From positions 62,001 to 126,000 of the forward strand of contig MKVX01000006.1 in assembly GCA_001899255.1 (NCBI GenBank): a DNA stretch of 64,000 nucleotides. The letters run 5' to 3'. A program made the translations under genes and the position numbers. This DNA is from Rhizobiales bacterium 62-47. GTDB lineage: Bacteria > Pseudomonadota > Alphaproteobacteria > Rhizobiales > Xanthobacteraceae. This document shows, piece after piece, positions 62,763 through 64,000 of the stretch. Each line of letters opens with the position of its first letter. Position 1 is the first letter of the stretch. The notes below the pieces were generated by a model. It saw only the letters and a program-made list of their open reading frames with translations. It ran no database searches and was not told the DNA's origin.

Positions 62763-64000
62763 TCAGGCCGATGGAACCGCAGATCTTGAAGCATCTTCCT
62801 GCACCATGAATTGCGCTTTGGCCAAGTCGGCAAAGTGGCCGCCTTTGGCAACGAGTTCATCGAATGTTCCGTTCTCGATGACGCGGCCGTGCTCGAACAC
62901 CAGAATCCGCGTGGCGTTGCGGATCGTCGAGAGCCGGTGCGCGATGACGAAGGTGGTGCGTCCCTTCATGACTTCGTCGAGCGCGGCATTGACCCTGGTT
63001 TCGGTCACCGCGTCGAGCGCGCTGGTGGCTTCGTCGAGGATCAGGATCGGCGGATTTTTCAAGAGCGCACGCGCAATCGACAGACGCTGGCGTTCACCGC
63101 CGGACAGCATGCGGCCGCGCTCGCCGGCGCTGGTCTCGAATTTCTGATCGCTGCGCTCGATGAAATCGAGCGCCTGCGCGCGTGCCGCCGCGACACGCAT
63201 TTCTTCCTCGGTGGCGTCGGGCTTGCCGACGCGCAGATTGTCGGCGATCGAGCGGTTGAACAGCAGCGCTTCCTGAAACACCACGCCGATATTGCGGCGT
63301 AGCGCGGTCAGCGTCATGCCGCGCACATCCATGCCGTCGATGCGGATCACGCCGGATTGCGGATCGAAGGCGCGATGCAACAGCGCGATGGCGGTGGATT
63401 TGCCGGCCCCCGTCGACCCGACCAGCGCGATGGTCTGTCCCGGCAGCGCGGTGAACGATACGTCTTCCACCGCCGGCCGCTTGCCGTCGTAGGAGAACGA
63501 CACGTCGCAAAATTCGACCAGCCCTTGCAACCGGCCGGGGTCGATCGCGTCGGGGCGGTCGCGCACCGCGGGCACGGCGTCGAGCACATTGAAGAATTCC
63601 TGGAGCCGCGGCGCCTCCATGAACACGTTGTTGATGAAGCCGACCACCTGTTCCAGCTTTTGAATCAGCATGGTGGCGAACGACACGAACATCACGATTT
63701 CGCCGACGCTGGTCAGGCCCTGTTGATGCAGGAAGATGCCGACGGTGAAGATCGCCAGCACCGTGATGGTAGTCGAGGCGCGCGTCATGACTGTCACCAG
63801 CGCCCACCACGACAATACCGGCATCTGCACCGCGAGCAGCTTGTCGGCAATGCCGCGCAGGCCCTGCACCTCGGCGTCGATGCGCACGAAGCTCTGCACC
63901 AGCGCCACGTTGCCCAGCGCATCGGAGGCGCGGGCGGAGAGGTTGCTGTATTGCTCTTCGACCTCGTTTTGCATGCCGTAGGTCTTGCGCACCACCAGCG
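62763..64000 (-). CDS. ndvA: ABC transporter permease/ATPase, NdvA-like cyclic glucan exporter, 5' end outside window
   Basis: The C-terminal 412 residues of a half-size exporter. The end of the membrane domain (about 165 residues, with [23 protein letters not shown] and [14 protein letters not shown]) leads to an ATPase domain with Walker [10 protein letters not shown], signature [16 protein letters not shown], Walker [12 protein letters not shown] and the H-loop IAHRLSTI. The membrane part ([15 protein letters not shown], then [11 protein letters not shown]) recalls NdvA, which exports cyclic beta-1,2-glucan in rhizobia. The ndvA name is by memory and moderate. The start lies beyond 64000. 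Confidence 0.82.
   Translation of the reverse strand, partial: LVVRKTYGMQNEVEEQYSNLSARASDALGNVALVQSFVRIDAEVQGLRGIADKLLAVQMPVLSWWALVTVMTRASTTITVLAIFTVGIFLHQQGLTSVGEIVMFVSFATMLIQKLEQVVGFINNVFMEAPRLQEFFNVLDAVPAVRDRPDAIDPGRLQGLVEFCDVSFSYDGKRPAVEDVSFTALPGQTIALVGSTGAGKSTAIALLHRAFDPQSGVIRIDGMDVRGMTLTALRRNIGVVFQEALLFNRSIADNLRVGKPDATEEEMRVAAARAQALDFIERSDQKFETSAGERGRMLSGGERQRLSIARALLKNPPILILDEATSALDAVTETRVNAALDEVMKGRTTFVIAHRLSTIRNATRILVFEHGRVIENGTFDELVAKGGHFADLAKAQFMVQEDASRSAVPSA

Overview
The window is GC-rich DNA from an alphaproteobacterium. The gene content points to the Nitrobacteraceae/Bradyrhizobiaceae, most likely a Rhodopseudomonas palustris-like strain or a close Bradyrhizobium relative. From memory, the TRAP transporter/UPF0311/couAB/ABC/MarR block (about 18.5-33 kb) matches the R. 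palustris lignin-monomer (p-coumarate) locus, and the block at about 41-50.5 kb matches the R. palustris pimFABCD dicarboxylate operon. No species was established by a search. I see no transposase, integrase, phage gene, CRISPR array, tRNA or rRNA. The only mobile-looking DNA is a large set of short palindromic intergenic repeats in at least five families.

Region 1 (1-12.4 kb) is an acyl-CoA catabolic cluster. It holds a partial acyl-CoA ligase and a thiolase on the minus strand. Opposite them are a TetR regulator, an SDR dehydrogenase, a crotonase-fold protein, a feruloyl-CoA-synthase-like ligase, three acyl-CoA dehydrogenases (two in tandem duplication) and a nitroreductase, followed by a convergent crotonase. 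Several genes are paralogues of genes in the cou locus, so this looks like a second, beta-oxidative CoA pathway for aryl-alkanoate or similar acids.

Region 2 (12.4-18.9 kb) is mixed: a membrane protein with a cyclic-nucleotide-binding domain (Popeye-like layout), a protein resembling the detached C-terminal domain of an indolepyruvate oxidoreductase beta homologue, a DUF3307 membrane protein, a LinB-like haloalkane dehalogenase, a YkgJ-type cysteine-cluster protein, a PPOX-fold flavoprotein with a divergent LysR regulator, and a hotdog thioesterase.

Region 3 (18.9-33 kb) is the phenylpropanoid locus. It has the TRAP transporter tarPQM, a UPF0311 protein, couA (hydratase/lyase), couB (CoA ligase), an SDR, a 4-hydroxybenzoyl-CoA-type thioesterase, the ABC transporter couP plus three membrane/ATPase genes (one a permease-ATPase fusion), and the MarR repressor couR. 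A shared inverted repeat (GATTAT-N5-ATAATC type) lies in front of tarP, couA and couR and ties the locus together.

Region 4 (33-50.5 kb) starts with a glycerate kinase. It continues with a branched-chain-type ABC transporter that has two paralogous binding proteins, an IclR regulator, and the divergent pimF-A-B-C-D operon plus an SDR, which degrades dicarboxylates and fatty acids. The IclR-pimF gap holds two spaced palindromes.

Region 5 (50.5-64 kb) is housekeeping and envelope: a CusF-like exported protein, glpK, a Tat-type beta-carbonic anhydrase broken by an in-frame amber codon, a His/Met-rich exported protein, trcR, ispH-thrB-rnhA, a peroxiredoxin, a DUF924 protein, a long-chain acyl-CoA ligase, a D,D-carboxypeptidase and the 3' part of an ndvA-like glucan exporter.
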